Assembly: GCF_900110505.1 (NCBI RefSeq)
Contig: NZ_FODZ01000001.1
Span: 524,216 to 588,215 of the forward strand
Direction of reading: 5' to 3'
Length of the DNA stretch: 64,000 nt
Origin: Luteibacter sp. UNC138MFCol5.1
Lineage (GTDB): Bacteria; Pseudomonadota; Gammaproteobacteria; Xanthomonadales; Rhodanobacteraceae
Under the pieces are notes generated by a model, which saw only the letters and a program-made list of their open reading frames with translations, made no database searches and was not told where the DNA came from. Shown in pieces: positions 9,600 through 17,686 of the stretch. A program made the position numbers and the translations under genes. How positions within the stretch are numbered: position 1 is the first letter of the stretch; every line of letters starts with the position of its first letter.

Positions 9600-10736
9600 A
9601 TGACCGATTCCGATGCCCGAGACTGGCTGATCCTCCTGCGCATGCCCGGCCTGGGCGCCCGCCGCATCCGCGAGGGCCTGGTGGCCCGGGGCGGGGCAAG
9701 GGAGCTCCTGCGTTGGCTGACGCGCCATCCCGAGAACCTCTCGTCCGAGGGCCGAGCCTGGCTCGAGCAGCCCGACGAAGCGGCGCTCGAGCACGATCTC
9801 GCCTGGCTGGCGGGTGACGACCAGCGCCTTCTGCGCTGCACGGAAGAGGATTTCCCGCCGCAACTGGAAGCGATCCCGGACCCGCCCGCCGCCCTGTTCG
9901 TGAAGGGCGACGCCGCGCTCCTGCTCCGGCCGCAGGTGGCCATCGTGGGCGCGCGCCGGGCACTGGAGCCGGGCCTCGCCAATGCCCGGCGCTTCGCCGC
10001 CGAACTCGCCGCCGCTGGCCTGCTCGTCACCAGCGGCCTGGCGGATGGCGTGGACGGCGCGGCGCACGAAGCCGCCCTGGCGGCGGGCGAGCCCACGGTG
10101 GCCGTCATCGGCACCGGCCCGGACCGGGTGTACCCGCGCAAGCACCACGCCCTTGCGCGCCGCATCGCGGAGGAGGGCGCCATCGTGAGCGAGTACCCGC
10201 CGGGCACCCCCGCCCTGGCGCACCACTTCCCGAACCGGAACCGCATCATCGCGGGCCTCAGCCTCGGTGTGGTGGTGATCGAGGCCGGGCTGCGCTCCGG
10301 GTCGCTGATCACGGCGCGCGTCGCGGGGGAGCAGGGTCGCGAGGTCTTCGCGCTGCCAGGGTCCATCCACAATCCGCTGGCCGAGGGCTGCCATTCCCTG
10401 ATCGCGGACGGCGCGCGGCTCGTCCAGCGCGCCGACGAGGTGCTCGCCGCCCTGGCTCCCGCGGCCAGGGAACTGGGGGCGGAGCTGCGGGCCCGGCTGG
10501 AGCGCGGCGAGCCCGCCACGGGGGCGCCCCGGCGCAAGACGGCCCCGTTCGACTGGCGCCAGGATGAGGAATATCGCCGCCTGCTGGACGTCATGGGGTA
10601 CGATCCCGCCTCCCTCGACGCCCTGGTGGACGCGACGGGCCTCTCCCCGGGGGCGCTGTCGTCGATGCTGCTGATTCTGGAACTGGAAGGCGAAACCGCC
10701 ACCCTCCCGGGAAACCGGTACCAGCGCGTGGTTTGA
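9600..10736 (+). CDS. dprA: DNA processing protein DprA
   Basis: Single-strand DNA-binding protein that loads RecA on incoming DNA during natural transformation; 378 residues. An N-terminal helical (SAM-like) region (about 1-75) is followed by the Rossmann-fold DprA core with VAIVGAR, TSGLADGVDGAAHEAAL, GTGPDRVYPRKH and HHFPNRNRIIAGLS. A winged-helix DML1-type C-terminus begins at about 315. A TAAACT box (9588-9593) ends six bases before the ATG and there is no Shine-Dalgarno sequence, so the transcript may be leaderless. It is followed by topA. Confidence 0.95.
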   Translation: MTDSDARDWLILLRMPGLGARRIREGLVARGGARELLRWLTRHPENLSSEGRAWLEQPDEAALEHDLAWLAGDDQRLLRCTEEDFPPQLEAIPDPPAALFVKGDAALLLRPQVAIVGARRALEPGLANARRFAAELAAAGLLVTSGLADGVDGAAHEAALAAGEPTVAVIGTGPDRVYPRKHHALARRIAEEGAIVSEYPPGTPALAHHFPNRNRIIAGLSLGVVVIEAGLRSGSLITARVAGEQGREVFALPGSIHNPLAEGCHSLIADGARLVQRADEVLAALAPAARELGAELRARLERGEPATGAPRRKTAPFDWRQDEEYRRLLDVMGYDPASLDALVDATGLSPGALSSMLLILELEGETATLPGNRYQRVV

Positions 10737-10834
10737 CCGCTGGCGGCTTGACAGTCGTCGGCGCGATGTGTTCCCACTAAATATATACATGAGCTGGGGT
10801 CCACTCGCCCCGCGACCCTCGGAATCGGTAACGA

Positions 10835-13357
10835 ATGGCAAAGAACCTCCTCATCGTCGAATCGCCGGCGAAAGCCAAGACGATCAACAAGTACCTGGGA
10901 GCCGACTTCCAGGTGTTGGCGTCGTATGGCCACGTCCGCGATCTCCGGCCGAAAGAGGGCGCCGTCGATCCCGAGCACGGTTTCGCCATGGCCTACGAGG
11001 TCATCGACCGCAACGAGAAACACGTCGACGCCATCGCCAAGGCGGCGCGGGCGGCCAGCAGCATCTACCTCGCGACCGACTTGGATCGCGAAGGCGAGGC
11101 GATCTCCTGGCACATCAGCGAGATCCTCAAGGAGCGCGGCCTGCTCGAAGGCAAGGACGTCCAGCGCGTCGTCTTCAGCGAGATCACGCCCAAGGCCATC
11201 AAGGAAGCGGTCGCCAACCCCCGCAAGCTGTCGCACGACCTCGTCGACGCCCAGCAGGCGCGTCGCGCGCTGGACTACCTGGTCGGTTTCAACCTCTCGC
11301 CCGTGCTGTGGCGCAAGGTGCAGCGTGGCCTGTCGGCCGGCCGCGTGCAGTCGCCGGCGCTGCGCATGATCGTCGAGCGCGAGCTCGAGATCGAAGCCTT
11401 CAAGGCGCGCGAATACTGGACGATCCAGGCCGGCCTCGCCCACAAGGACGGCGCGTTCGACGCCCGCCTGGTCAAGCTGCACGGCAAGAAGTTCGAGCAG
11501 TTCGACCTCACCAACGAGCAGGACGCCATGGCGGCGCGCGCCTCGCTCGAGAAGGCGGCCGCGGGCCGCTTCACGGTGGGCGAGGTCACGAGCCGCGAGC
11601 GCAAGCGTCGCCCCGCGCCGCCGTTCACCACCTCGACGCTGCAGCAGGAGGCCGCGCGCAAGCTGGGCTTTTCCACCAGCCGCACGATGCGCGTGGCGCA
11701 GGGCCTCTATGAAGGCGTGGCGCTCGGTGCCGAGGGCAACGTCGGCCTGATCACCTACATGCGTACCGACTCGGTGGCGCTTTCCGACGACGCCGTGGCC
11801 GAACTGCGCGACCTGATCGGGCGCGAATACGGCAAGGGCGCGCTGCCCGACGCCGTCCAGGTCTACAAGTCGAAGTCCAAGAACGCGCAGGAAGCCCACG
11901 AAGCCGTGCGCCCGACCTCGGCGATGCGCATTCCGCGCAGCGTTGCCTCGTACCTCAACGACGACCAGCGCAAGCTCTACGAACTGATCTGGAAGCGCAC
12001 CGTCGCGTGCCAGATGATCCACGCCACCATGAATACGGTGTCGGTGGAATTCCCGGTCGGCGACTCGGCGTTCCGCTCGACGGGCACCACCGTCATCGAT
12101 CCGGGCTTCCTTGCCGTGTACGAGGAAGGCCGCGACCAGAAGACCGACGACGACGACGACCAGCGCCGCCTGCCGCTGCTGAAGCAGGGCGACGTCGTGC
12201 CGGTGTCGCAGATCGCCGCCGACCAGCACTTCACCGAGCCGCCGCCGCGTTACTCGGAAGCGAGCCTGGTCAAGGCGCTCGAGGAATACGGCATCGGTCG
12301 TCCGTCGACCTACGCCAGCATCATCCAGGTGCTGCTCAGCCGCGAGTACGTCCTGCTCGACAGTCGTCGCTTCAAGCCGACCGATGTCGGTCGCGCGGTC
12401 AGCCAGTTCCTCTCCGGCCACTTCACGCAGTACGTCGATTACGACTTCACGGCGCGCCTCGAAGACGAGCTCGACGCGGTGAGCCGTGGCGAGGAGGCAT
12501 GGGTGCCGCTGCTGGAGCGCTTCTGGCTTCCGTTCAAGACGCTGGTCGACGACAAGACCGAAACCGTCGACCGCAACGAGGCCACCGGAGCGCGCGAACT
12601 GGGTACCGATCCGAAGAGCGGCAAACCGGTCTCGGTCCGTCTCGGCCGCTACGGCGCCTACGCGCAGATCGGCAGCAAGGACGACGAGGACAAGCCCACC
12701 TACGCGAGCCTGCGTCCGGGCCAGAGCATGCACACGATCACGCTCGACGAGGCGATGGAGCTCTTCAAGCTGCCGCGAACGCTGGGCCAGTCGGAAGCCG
12801 GCGAAGACGTCACGGTCGGCATCGGCCGGTTCGGCCCGTTCGTGAAGCAGGGCAGCACCTACGCCTCGCTGAAGCCCGAGGACGATCCGTACGTGATCGA
12901 ACTGCCGCGTGCGCTCCAGCTCGTGCAGGAAAAACTCGAAGCGATCGCCAACCGGACGATCCTCGACTTCGGCAACGGCACGCAGGTGCTCAACGGCCGC
13001 TACGGTCCGTACATCACCGACGGCGAGAAGAACGCGCGCATCCCGAAGGACCGCGATCCGAAGACGCTCACCGAAGCGGAGTGCGCCGAGTTGCTCGCGG
13101 CCGCGCCGGTGAAGAAGCCGCGCGGCGGTCGTGCCGCGAAGAAGACCGCGACCAAGAAGGCCGCCGCGAAGAAGACGGCGACGACGAAGGTCGCGGCGAA
13201 GAAGGCGCCCGCGAAGAAGGCCGCGGCGAAAAAGGCCACGAAGAAGACAGCGACGAAGAAGGCCGCCGCGAAGAAGACGACGGCCAAGACCACGGCCGTG
13301 AAGAAGGCCGCGGCGAAGAAGACCGCGAGCAAGACGGCGTCGTCCGCGGCCGAGTGA
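10835..13357 (+). CDS. topA: DNA topoisomerase I with Lys/Ala-rich tail
   Basis: Type IA topoisomerase that relaxes negative supercoils; 840 residues. The TOPRIM domain starts at residue 1 (LLIVESPAKAKT) with the acidic triad DLDREGE at about 82-88; the active-site Tyr is Tyr308 in GLITYMRTDS. Topo-C repeats follow (VSVRLGRYGAY, VTVGIGRFGPFVKQG, VLNGRYGPYITDG). No tetracysteine zinc ribbon is present. Instead the protein ends in about 80 residues made mostly of Lys, Ala and Thr, resembling bacterial histone H1-like tails. A short AT-rich patch (10777-10790) lies in the gap to dprA, but no well-spaced promoter is evident. The tsaC start follows one base after the stop. Confidence 0.97.
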   Translation: MAKNLLIVESPAKAKTINKYLGADFQVLASYGHVRDLRPKEGAVDPEHGFAMAYEVIDRNEKHVDAIAKAARAASSIYLATDLDREGEAISWHISEILKERGLLEGKDVQRVVFSEITPKAIKEAVANPRKLSHDLVDAQQARRALDYLVGFNLSPVLWRKVQRGLSAGRVQSPALRMIVERELEIEAFKAREYWTIQAGLAHKDGAFDARLVKLHGKKFEQFDLTNEQDAMAARASLEKAAAGRFTVGEVTSRERKRRPAPPFTTSTLQQEAARKLGFSTSRTMRVAQGLYEGVALGAEGNVGLITYMRTDSVALSDDAVAELRDLIGREYGKGALPDAVQVYKSKSKNAQEAHEAVRPTSAMRIPRSVASYLNDDQRKLYELIWKRTVACQMIHATMNTVSVEFPVGDSAFRSTGTTVIDPGFLAVYEEGRDQKTDDDDDQRRLPLLKQGDVVPVSQIAADQHFTEPPPRYSEASLVKALEEYGIGRPSTYASIIQVLLSREYVLLDSRRFKPTDVGRAVSQFLSGHFTQYVDYDFTARLEDELDAVSRGEEAWVPLLERFWLPFKTLVDDKTETVDRNEATGARELGTDPKSGKPVSVRLGRYGAYAQIGSKDDEDKPTYASLRPGQSMHTITLDEAMELFKLPRTLGQSEAGEDVTVGIGRFGPFVKQGSTYASLKPEDDPYVIELPRALQLVQEKLEAIANRTILDFGNGTQVLNGRYGPYITDGEKNARIPKDRDPKTLTEAECAELLAAAPVKKPRGGRAAKKTATKKAAAKKTATTKVAAKKAPAKKAAAKKATKKTATKKAAAKKTTAKTTAVKKAAAKKTASKTASSAAE

Positions 13358-13358
13358 C

Positions 13359-13928
13359 ATGCGGCGCTTCGACCTTTCGTCCGTCGGTGAGGCCGCCGCG
13401 CTCCTGCGCGAGGGCGGCGTCCTGGCCTATCCTACCGAGGCCGTCTTCGGTCTCGGTTGCGATCCGCACGATCGCGGGGCGTTCGAGCGCCTGTTCGCCC
13501 TGAAGGGTCGCCCCGCGACGCAGGGCGTCCTGCTGATCGCGTCGGACTTCGCCCAGGTCGAGCGCTACATCGATCGCGCGCAGGTGCCCGACGCCGTGCT
13601 GGTGCAGGTGCTCGCCTCGTGGCCCGGCCCGAACACCTGGATCTTCCCGCGCAGCGCCGAGGTTCCCGACTGGGTGGCCGGCGCCCATGCGGGCATCGCG
13701 CTGCGGGTGACGGCGCACGACCCGGCCGCCGCCCTCTGCCGCGCCTTCGGCGCGCCACTGGTCTCCACCAGCGCGAACCCGCATGGCGAGCCGCCGGCGC
13801 GCGACGTCGCCACGCTCGAACGCTACTTTGGCGAGCGGCTCGACGCCGCGCTGGACGCCCCCCTCGGTGGCCTGGATCGGCCGACGGTCATCCGCGACGC
13901 CCTGAGCGGCGCTATGATCCGCGCCTGA
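13359..13928 (+). CDS. tsaC: L-threonylcarbamoyladenylate synthase (TsaC)
   Basis: Makes threonylcarbamoyl-AMP from threonine, bicarbonate and ATP for the t6A37 modification of ANN-decoding tRNAs; 189 residues, the short TsaC form without the Sua5 domain. Motifs: GGVLAYPTEAVFGLGCDP at the N-terminus, the KGRP loop, and PLVSTSANPHGEPPARD near the end. The ATG follows the topA stop after one base, so it is probably co-transcribed with topA. Confidence 0.92.
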   Translation: MRRFDLSSVGEAAALLREGGVLAYPTEAVFGLGCDPHDRGAFERLFALKGRPATQGVLLIASDFAQVERYIDRAQVPDAVLVQVLASWPGPNTWIFPRSAEVPDWVAGAHAGIALRVTAHDPAAALCRAFGAPLVSTSANPHGEPPARDVATLERYFGERLDAALDAPLGGLDRPTVIRDALSGAMIRA

Positions 13929-13945
13929 TCCGGGGGGAAAAGCCG

Positions 13946-15325
13946 TTGGCCACGAACGTTCACGAAATGACCGGGCGCCTGCATGGGACGCCCCTGCCGC
14001 TGCTGGTCGGCTCGCTGTCCCGCCCGGTGGCGTGGCGCGACGGCAAGGCGGTGAGTGCCGGCGTGTTCCTGGCGCACGTGCGCCGCGTCGCGGCGATGCT
14101 GCCTGACGCCGACAGCGCGGTGAACCTGTGCGAGGACCGCTACACGTTCCTCGTCGCCTTCGCGGCGCTGCTCGTGCGCGGCCAGACGAACCTGCTTCCG
14201 CCGTCGCGCGCGCCGCACGCCGTGGACGAGGCGATGGCCGGGCATCCCGGCTCGTACGCGATCGGCGAGCTCGATCTGTCGCCCGCGCCGTCGGGCTACG
14301 TGCGCATGCCGGCGCTGGCCGCGGACGAGACGCCCGAATCCATCGTGCCGATGATTCCGGCCGACGCCGTCGTCGCGATCGGATACACCTCCGGCTCGAC
14401 GGGCCGGCCGAAGCCCAACGTGAAGACCTGGGGCAGTTTCGTCGCCAGCAACGCGGGCAACGCCGCCATGCTCGGGCGGGTCATCGGCGCGTCGTTCGAC
14501 GTGGTCGCCACCGTGCCGCCGCAGCACATGTACGGCATGGAGATGTCCGTGCTGATGCCGCTGCTGTCGGAAGTGAGCGTGCACGCGGGACGACCGTTCT
14601 TCCCCGCGGATGTCGCGACGGCGCTGGCCAGCATGCCCGAGCCGCGCGTGCTCGTGACGACGCCCGTGCACCTGCGCGCGCTCGTCGAATCCGGCGTCGC
14701 GTTGCCGACGCTGGCGGCGTTCGTCTCGGCGACGGCGCCCATGCCCGTCGACCTCGCGACCACCGCCGAGCAGCGCTTCGGCGCCCCGCTGTACGAAGTC
14801 TTCGGCTCGACGGAAACCTGCGTTTTCGCGAGCCGCCGTACGTCGACCGACGACGACTGGACGCTGTACGCGAACACGTCGCTGCATCCGCAGCCGGACG
14901 GCACCCTCGTGCATGCGCCGCAGCTGGAAGCTCCCATCGCGCTCGCCGACATCGTCTCGCTGCATGACGAGGGCCGTCGCTTCCGCCTGTGCGGACGCAA
15001 CACCGACCTGCTGGAAATCGCCGGCAAGCGTGCCTCGCTCGGCGACCTCAACCGTCGCCTGCTGTCGATCGACGGCGTGCGCGACGGCGTGCTGTTCCAG
15101 CTCGACGAGGCCGACGCCTCCGGCGTCCGTCGTATCGCGGCGCTCGTCGTCGCGCCCGGCATGACCGAGCAGGCCGTGCTCGCGGCGCTGCGCCATGCGA
15201 TGGATCCGGTGTTCCTGCCGCGCCCATTGCGCATCGTCGCGTCGCTGCCCCGCAACGAAACCGGCAAGCTGCCGCGCGAGCACCTGCTGCAGGCGCTGCG
15301 CGGCACGGATACGCCCGCCGCGTAA
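13946..15325 (+). CDS. ANL-superfamily AMP-dependent acyl/aryl ligase
   Basis: Adenylate-forming enzyme of about 459 residues that should activate a carboxylic acid with ATP. The ATP-binding loop YTSGSTGRPKP begins at residue 147, the A5-type motif EVFGSTETCVF is present, and the C-terminal catalytic Lys is in NETGKLPRE. The C-terminal lid is short. The overall pattern resembles the AMP ligases of xanthomonadin/aryl-polyene clusters, but no other pigment gene is nearby, so the substrate is unassigned. I chose TTG at 13946 because a GGGGGGA purine run precedes it; ATG at 13967 is the alternative. It is close behind tsaC and convergent with the beta-lactamase. Confidence 0.7.
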   Translation: MATNVHEMTGRLHGTPLPLLVGSLSRPVAWRDGKAVSAGVFLAHVRRVAAMLPDADSAVNLCEDRYTFLVAFAALLVRGQTNLLPPSRAPHAVDEAMAGHPGSYAIGELDLSPAPSGYVRMPALAADETPESIVPMIPADAVVAIGYTSGSTGRPKPNVKTWGSFVASNAGNAAMLGRVIGASFDVVATVPPQHMYGMEMSVLMPLLSEVSVHAGRPFFPADVATALASMPEPRVLVTTPVHLRALVESGVALPTLAAFVSATAPMPVDLATTAEQRFGAPLYEVFGSTETCVFASRRTSTDDDWTLYANTSLHPQPDGTLVHAPQLEAPIALADIVSLHDEGRRFRLCGRNTDLLEIAGKRASLGDLNRRLLSIDGVRDGVLFQLDEADASGVRRIAALVVAPGMTEQAVLAALRHAMDPVFLPRPLRIVASLPRNETGKLPREHLLQALRGTDTPAA

Positions 15326-15340
15326 CGGGGCGCTCGCGCG

Positions 15341-16186
15341 TCAGCGGTCGCCGAGCGCGCCCATCGATTCGAGGATTTCCCGGGCGAGCGCGACGCGCTT
15401 GCCCGCGTCGTCGGCGGTCACCACGTCCATGTTCAGCGCGAAGAACCAGCGCTTGCCGCCGTGCTCCACCCAACCCACGTACCAGCCGATGCCCGCCTCC
15501 TCCGCGGTGCCGTCGAGGCGCGCGTCGAGCTGCGGTCCCCAGCCGGTCTTGGCGTGCAGCACGTAACCCGGTGCCGCTTCGTAGATCGTGATGCGACGGA
15601 CGATCTCCTGCGCGCGCTCCGAGAACGGCAGCGTGCCGTCCGCCAGGCGGCGAAGGAACGCGACCTGTTGCTCGGCCGAGATCCGCAGCTTGCCGGACAG
15701 CCAGAACTGGTCGATGCCGCCGCCGATGTCGCGGTTGCCGTAACCGACCTTGTCGATCCACGACTGCATGCGCGCCTGCCCGGCGCGGCGGGCCACCTCC
15801 TGGTAGAACCAGACGGTGGAGTAGCGCATGCCGCTGGCGAGGCTGTTCGGCCGGTTCCATTCCTTGTTCGGCTTGCCGGCCATCGTCCGGATTTTGCCGT
15901 CCCACGGAATCGTCTCGAACTCGTCCGACACCGCCCCCGTCTCGATGGCGACGAGCGCGTTGAAGACCTTGAACGTGGAGGCGGGAAGGTAAGGGTGGCG
16001 GGCGCGCGCGGCGTCGTAGACGTGCATGCTGTCGGCGCCCTCGTCGTAGACGAGCATGGTGCCGCGGACGCCCGCGTCCGCGAACGTCTTGCCCCATTCC
16101 GGATGCTCCTTCCACGCGGCGGCATGGCTCGTGGCGGAGGCCACGAGGGCGAACAGGGCGGCGAATAACGTGGGAAGGCGGGCCAT
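15341..16186 (-). CDS. class D (OXA-type) beta-lactamase
   Basis: Periplasmic serine beta-lactamase of 281 residues. A signal peptide (about 1-22, SHAAAW) precedes the mature enzyme. All class D landmarks are visible: Ser70-Thr-Phe-Lys73 (nucleophile and the lysine that is carboxylated in this class), a SxV motif in YSTVWF, YGN in KVGYGNRD, the conserved Trp in DQFWLSG, and KTGWG near the C-terminus. An AGGAG ribosome binding site lies nine bases before the ATG. It is divergent from purD and no mobile element flanks it, which suggests a resident chromosomal enzyme. The substrate range cannot be read from the sequence. Confidence 0.93.
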   Translation of the reverse strand: MARLPTLFAALFALVASATSHAAAWKEHPEWGKTFADAGVRGTMLVYDEGADSMHVYDAARARHPYLPASTFKVFNALVAIETGAVSDEFETIPWDGKIRTMAGKPNKEWNRPNSLASGMRYSTVWFYQEVARRAGQARMQSWIDKVGYGNRDIGGGIDQFWLSGKLRISAEQQVAFLRRLADGTLPFSERAQEIVRRITIYEAAPGYVLHAKTGWGPQLDARLDGTAEEAGIGWYVGWVEHGGKRWFFALNMDVVTADDAGKRVALAREILESMGALGDR

Positions 16187-16321
16187 GCGGTCGATCTCCT
16201 GGGGTCGGGAGCCCGAGCTTCGGCCGGTTACGAGGGGCGGCGGAGGCGGCGATCTGGCCTTTCGCGGGCAGTCGGGGCGAGGTGCCGGGTAGAATGGGCG
16301 GTCCTTGGTCCGGAGAATCCC

Positions 16322-17605
16322 ATGAAAGTCCTCGTCATCGGCAGCGGCGGTCGCGAACACGCGCTGGCCTGGAAGCTCGCGCGGTCCCCGCGCGTGGACG
16401 AGGTCATCGTGGCGCCGGGCAACGCCGGCACGGCGCGGGAGCCGAAACTTCGCAACGCGCCGGTCGCCGTCACCGATATCGACGGCCTGGTCGCACTGGC
16501 GAACGCCGAAGGCGTCGGCCTGACCGTCGTCGGCCCCGAGGTCCCGCTGGTGGCGGGCGTCGTGGATCGTTTCGCGCGCGAAGGCCTCCGCTGCTTCGGC
16601 CCCACCGCGGCCGCCGCGCAGCTCGAAGGGAGCAAGGCGTTCGCGAAGGATTTCCTCGCGCGCCACGGCATCCCCACCGCGCACTACGCCGTGTTCACCG
16701 AGCTGGCACCGGCGCTCGCGCACGTTCGCGAGAAGGGCGCGCCGATCGTCATCAAGGCCGACGGCCTTGCGGCGGGCAAGGGCGTCGTCGTGGCGATGAC
16801 GCTTGGCGAGGCCGAGGCGGCGCTGGAAGACATGCTGGGCCAGCAGGCGTTCGGCGACGCGTCCTCGCGCGTCGTCATCGAGGAGTTCCTCGACGGCGAG
16901 GAGGCGAGCTTCATCGTGATCGCCGACGGCACGCGCGCGCTGCCCATGGCGACCAGCCAGGACCACAAGCGCCGCGACGACGGCGACAAGGGACCTAACA
17001 CCGGCGGCATGGGCGCGTACTCGCCGGCGCCGGTCGTGACCGACGAGGTCTCGGCGCGCGTGATGCGCGAAATCATCGAGCCCACCCTCGCAGGCATGAT
17101 CGCCGATGGTGCGCCGTTCACCGGGTTCCTCTATGCGGGCCTCATGATCGACCGCTCGGGCGCACCGAAGGTCATCGAATTCAACGTGCGCTTCGGCGAT
17201 CCCGAAACGCAGCCGATCATGCTGCGCCTGCGCTCCGACCTCGTCGAACTGGTCGAAGCGGCGCTCGACGGCGACATCGGCCGCGTCGAGGCCGAATGGG
17301 ATCCGCGTCCGTCGCTCGGCATCGTGCTCGCGGCCGGCGGCTATCCCGGCAAGGTGCGTGGCGGCGATCCCATCGAGGGCGCGGATGCCGCGTTCGGTGA
17401 CGACGTGAAGATTTTCCACGCCGGCACCGCGATCGGAGCGAACGGCGCGCCGGTCAGCGCCGGCGGTCGCGTGCTGACCGTGTGCGCCCTCGGTGCCGAT
17501 CTGGCGGAAGCGCGGACGAAAGCCTATGCGGCCATCGCCGGCATCGGGCTCGAAGGGTCGTTCTACCGCCACGACATCGCGCATCGGGCGCTCGACCGGC
17601 GCTGA
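16322..17605 (+). CDS. purD: phosphoribosylamine-glycine ligase
   Basis: ATP-grasp enzyme of purine biosynthesis that joins glycine to 5-phosphoribosylamine; 427 residues. It has MKVLVIGSGGREHALAWKL at the N-terminus, IKADGLAAGKGVVVA in the ATP-grasp domain, GDKGPNTGGMGAYSP, and EFNVRFGDPETQ. A TAGAAT box lies about 25 bases upstream of the ATG, with no clear -35. The gene is alone here; purH is not adjacent. Confidence 0.96.
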   Translation: MKVLVIGSGGREHALAWKLARSPRVDEVIVAPGNAGTAREPKLRNAPVAVTDIDGLVALANAEGVGLTVVGPEVPLVAGVVDRFAREGLRCFGPTAAAAQLEGSKAFAKDFLARHGIPTAHYAVFTELAPALAHVREKGAPIVIKADGLAAGKGVVVAMTLGEAEAALEDMLGQQAFGDASSRVVIEEFLDGEEASFIVIADGTRALPMATSQDHKRRDDGDKGPNTGGMGAYSPAPVVTDEVSARVMREIIEPTLAGMIADGAPFTGFLYAGLMIDRSGAPKVIEFNVRFGDPETQPIMLRLRSDLVELVEAALDGDIGRVEAEWDPRPSLGIVLAAGGYPGKVRGGDPIEGADAAFGDDVKIFHAGTAIGANGAPVSAGGRVLTVCALGADLAEARTKAYAAIAGIGLEGSFYRHDIAHRALDRR

Positions 17606-17659
17606 CGATCGCAGGCGGCCGTCGCGCCGGCCCACCGTGACATGGGGTCCATTACACTT

Positions 17660-17678
17660 CCGTCGACTTCATCGACGG
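17660..17678. other. perfect short hairpin before the MFS-acyltransferase gene
   Basis: A seven-base perfect inverted repeat, CCGTCGA and TCGACGG around CTTCA, ends eight bases before the ATG at 17687. It could be the purD 3' hairpin, a translational control element, or an operator. No T-tract follows, so it is not an obvious terminator. Confidence 0.4.
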
Positions 17679-17686
17679 AACGGCCC

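Noticed and set aside
10748..10789. A topA promoter made of TTGACA and TATATA or TATACA
   Set aside because: The boxes are 28-30 bases apart, too far for one sigma70 promoter.
13100..13352. A tandem DNA repeat at the end of topA as a separate element
   Set aside because: The repetition follows from the Lys/Ala/Thr codons of the protein tail and stays in frame; it is not an independent repeat.
15341..17635. A 764-codon minus-strand frame ending in the beta-lactamase
   Set aside because: The upstream 480 codons are antisense to purD. A signal peptide and ribosome binding site mark the start at 16186.
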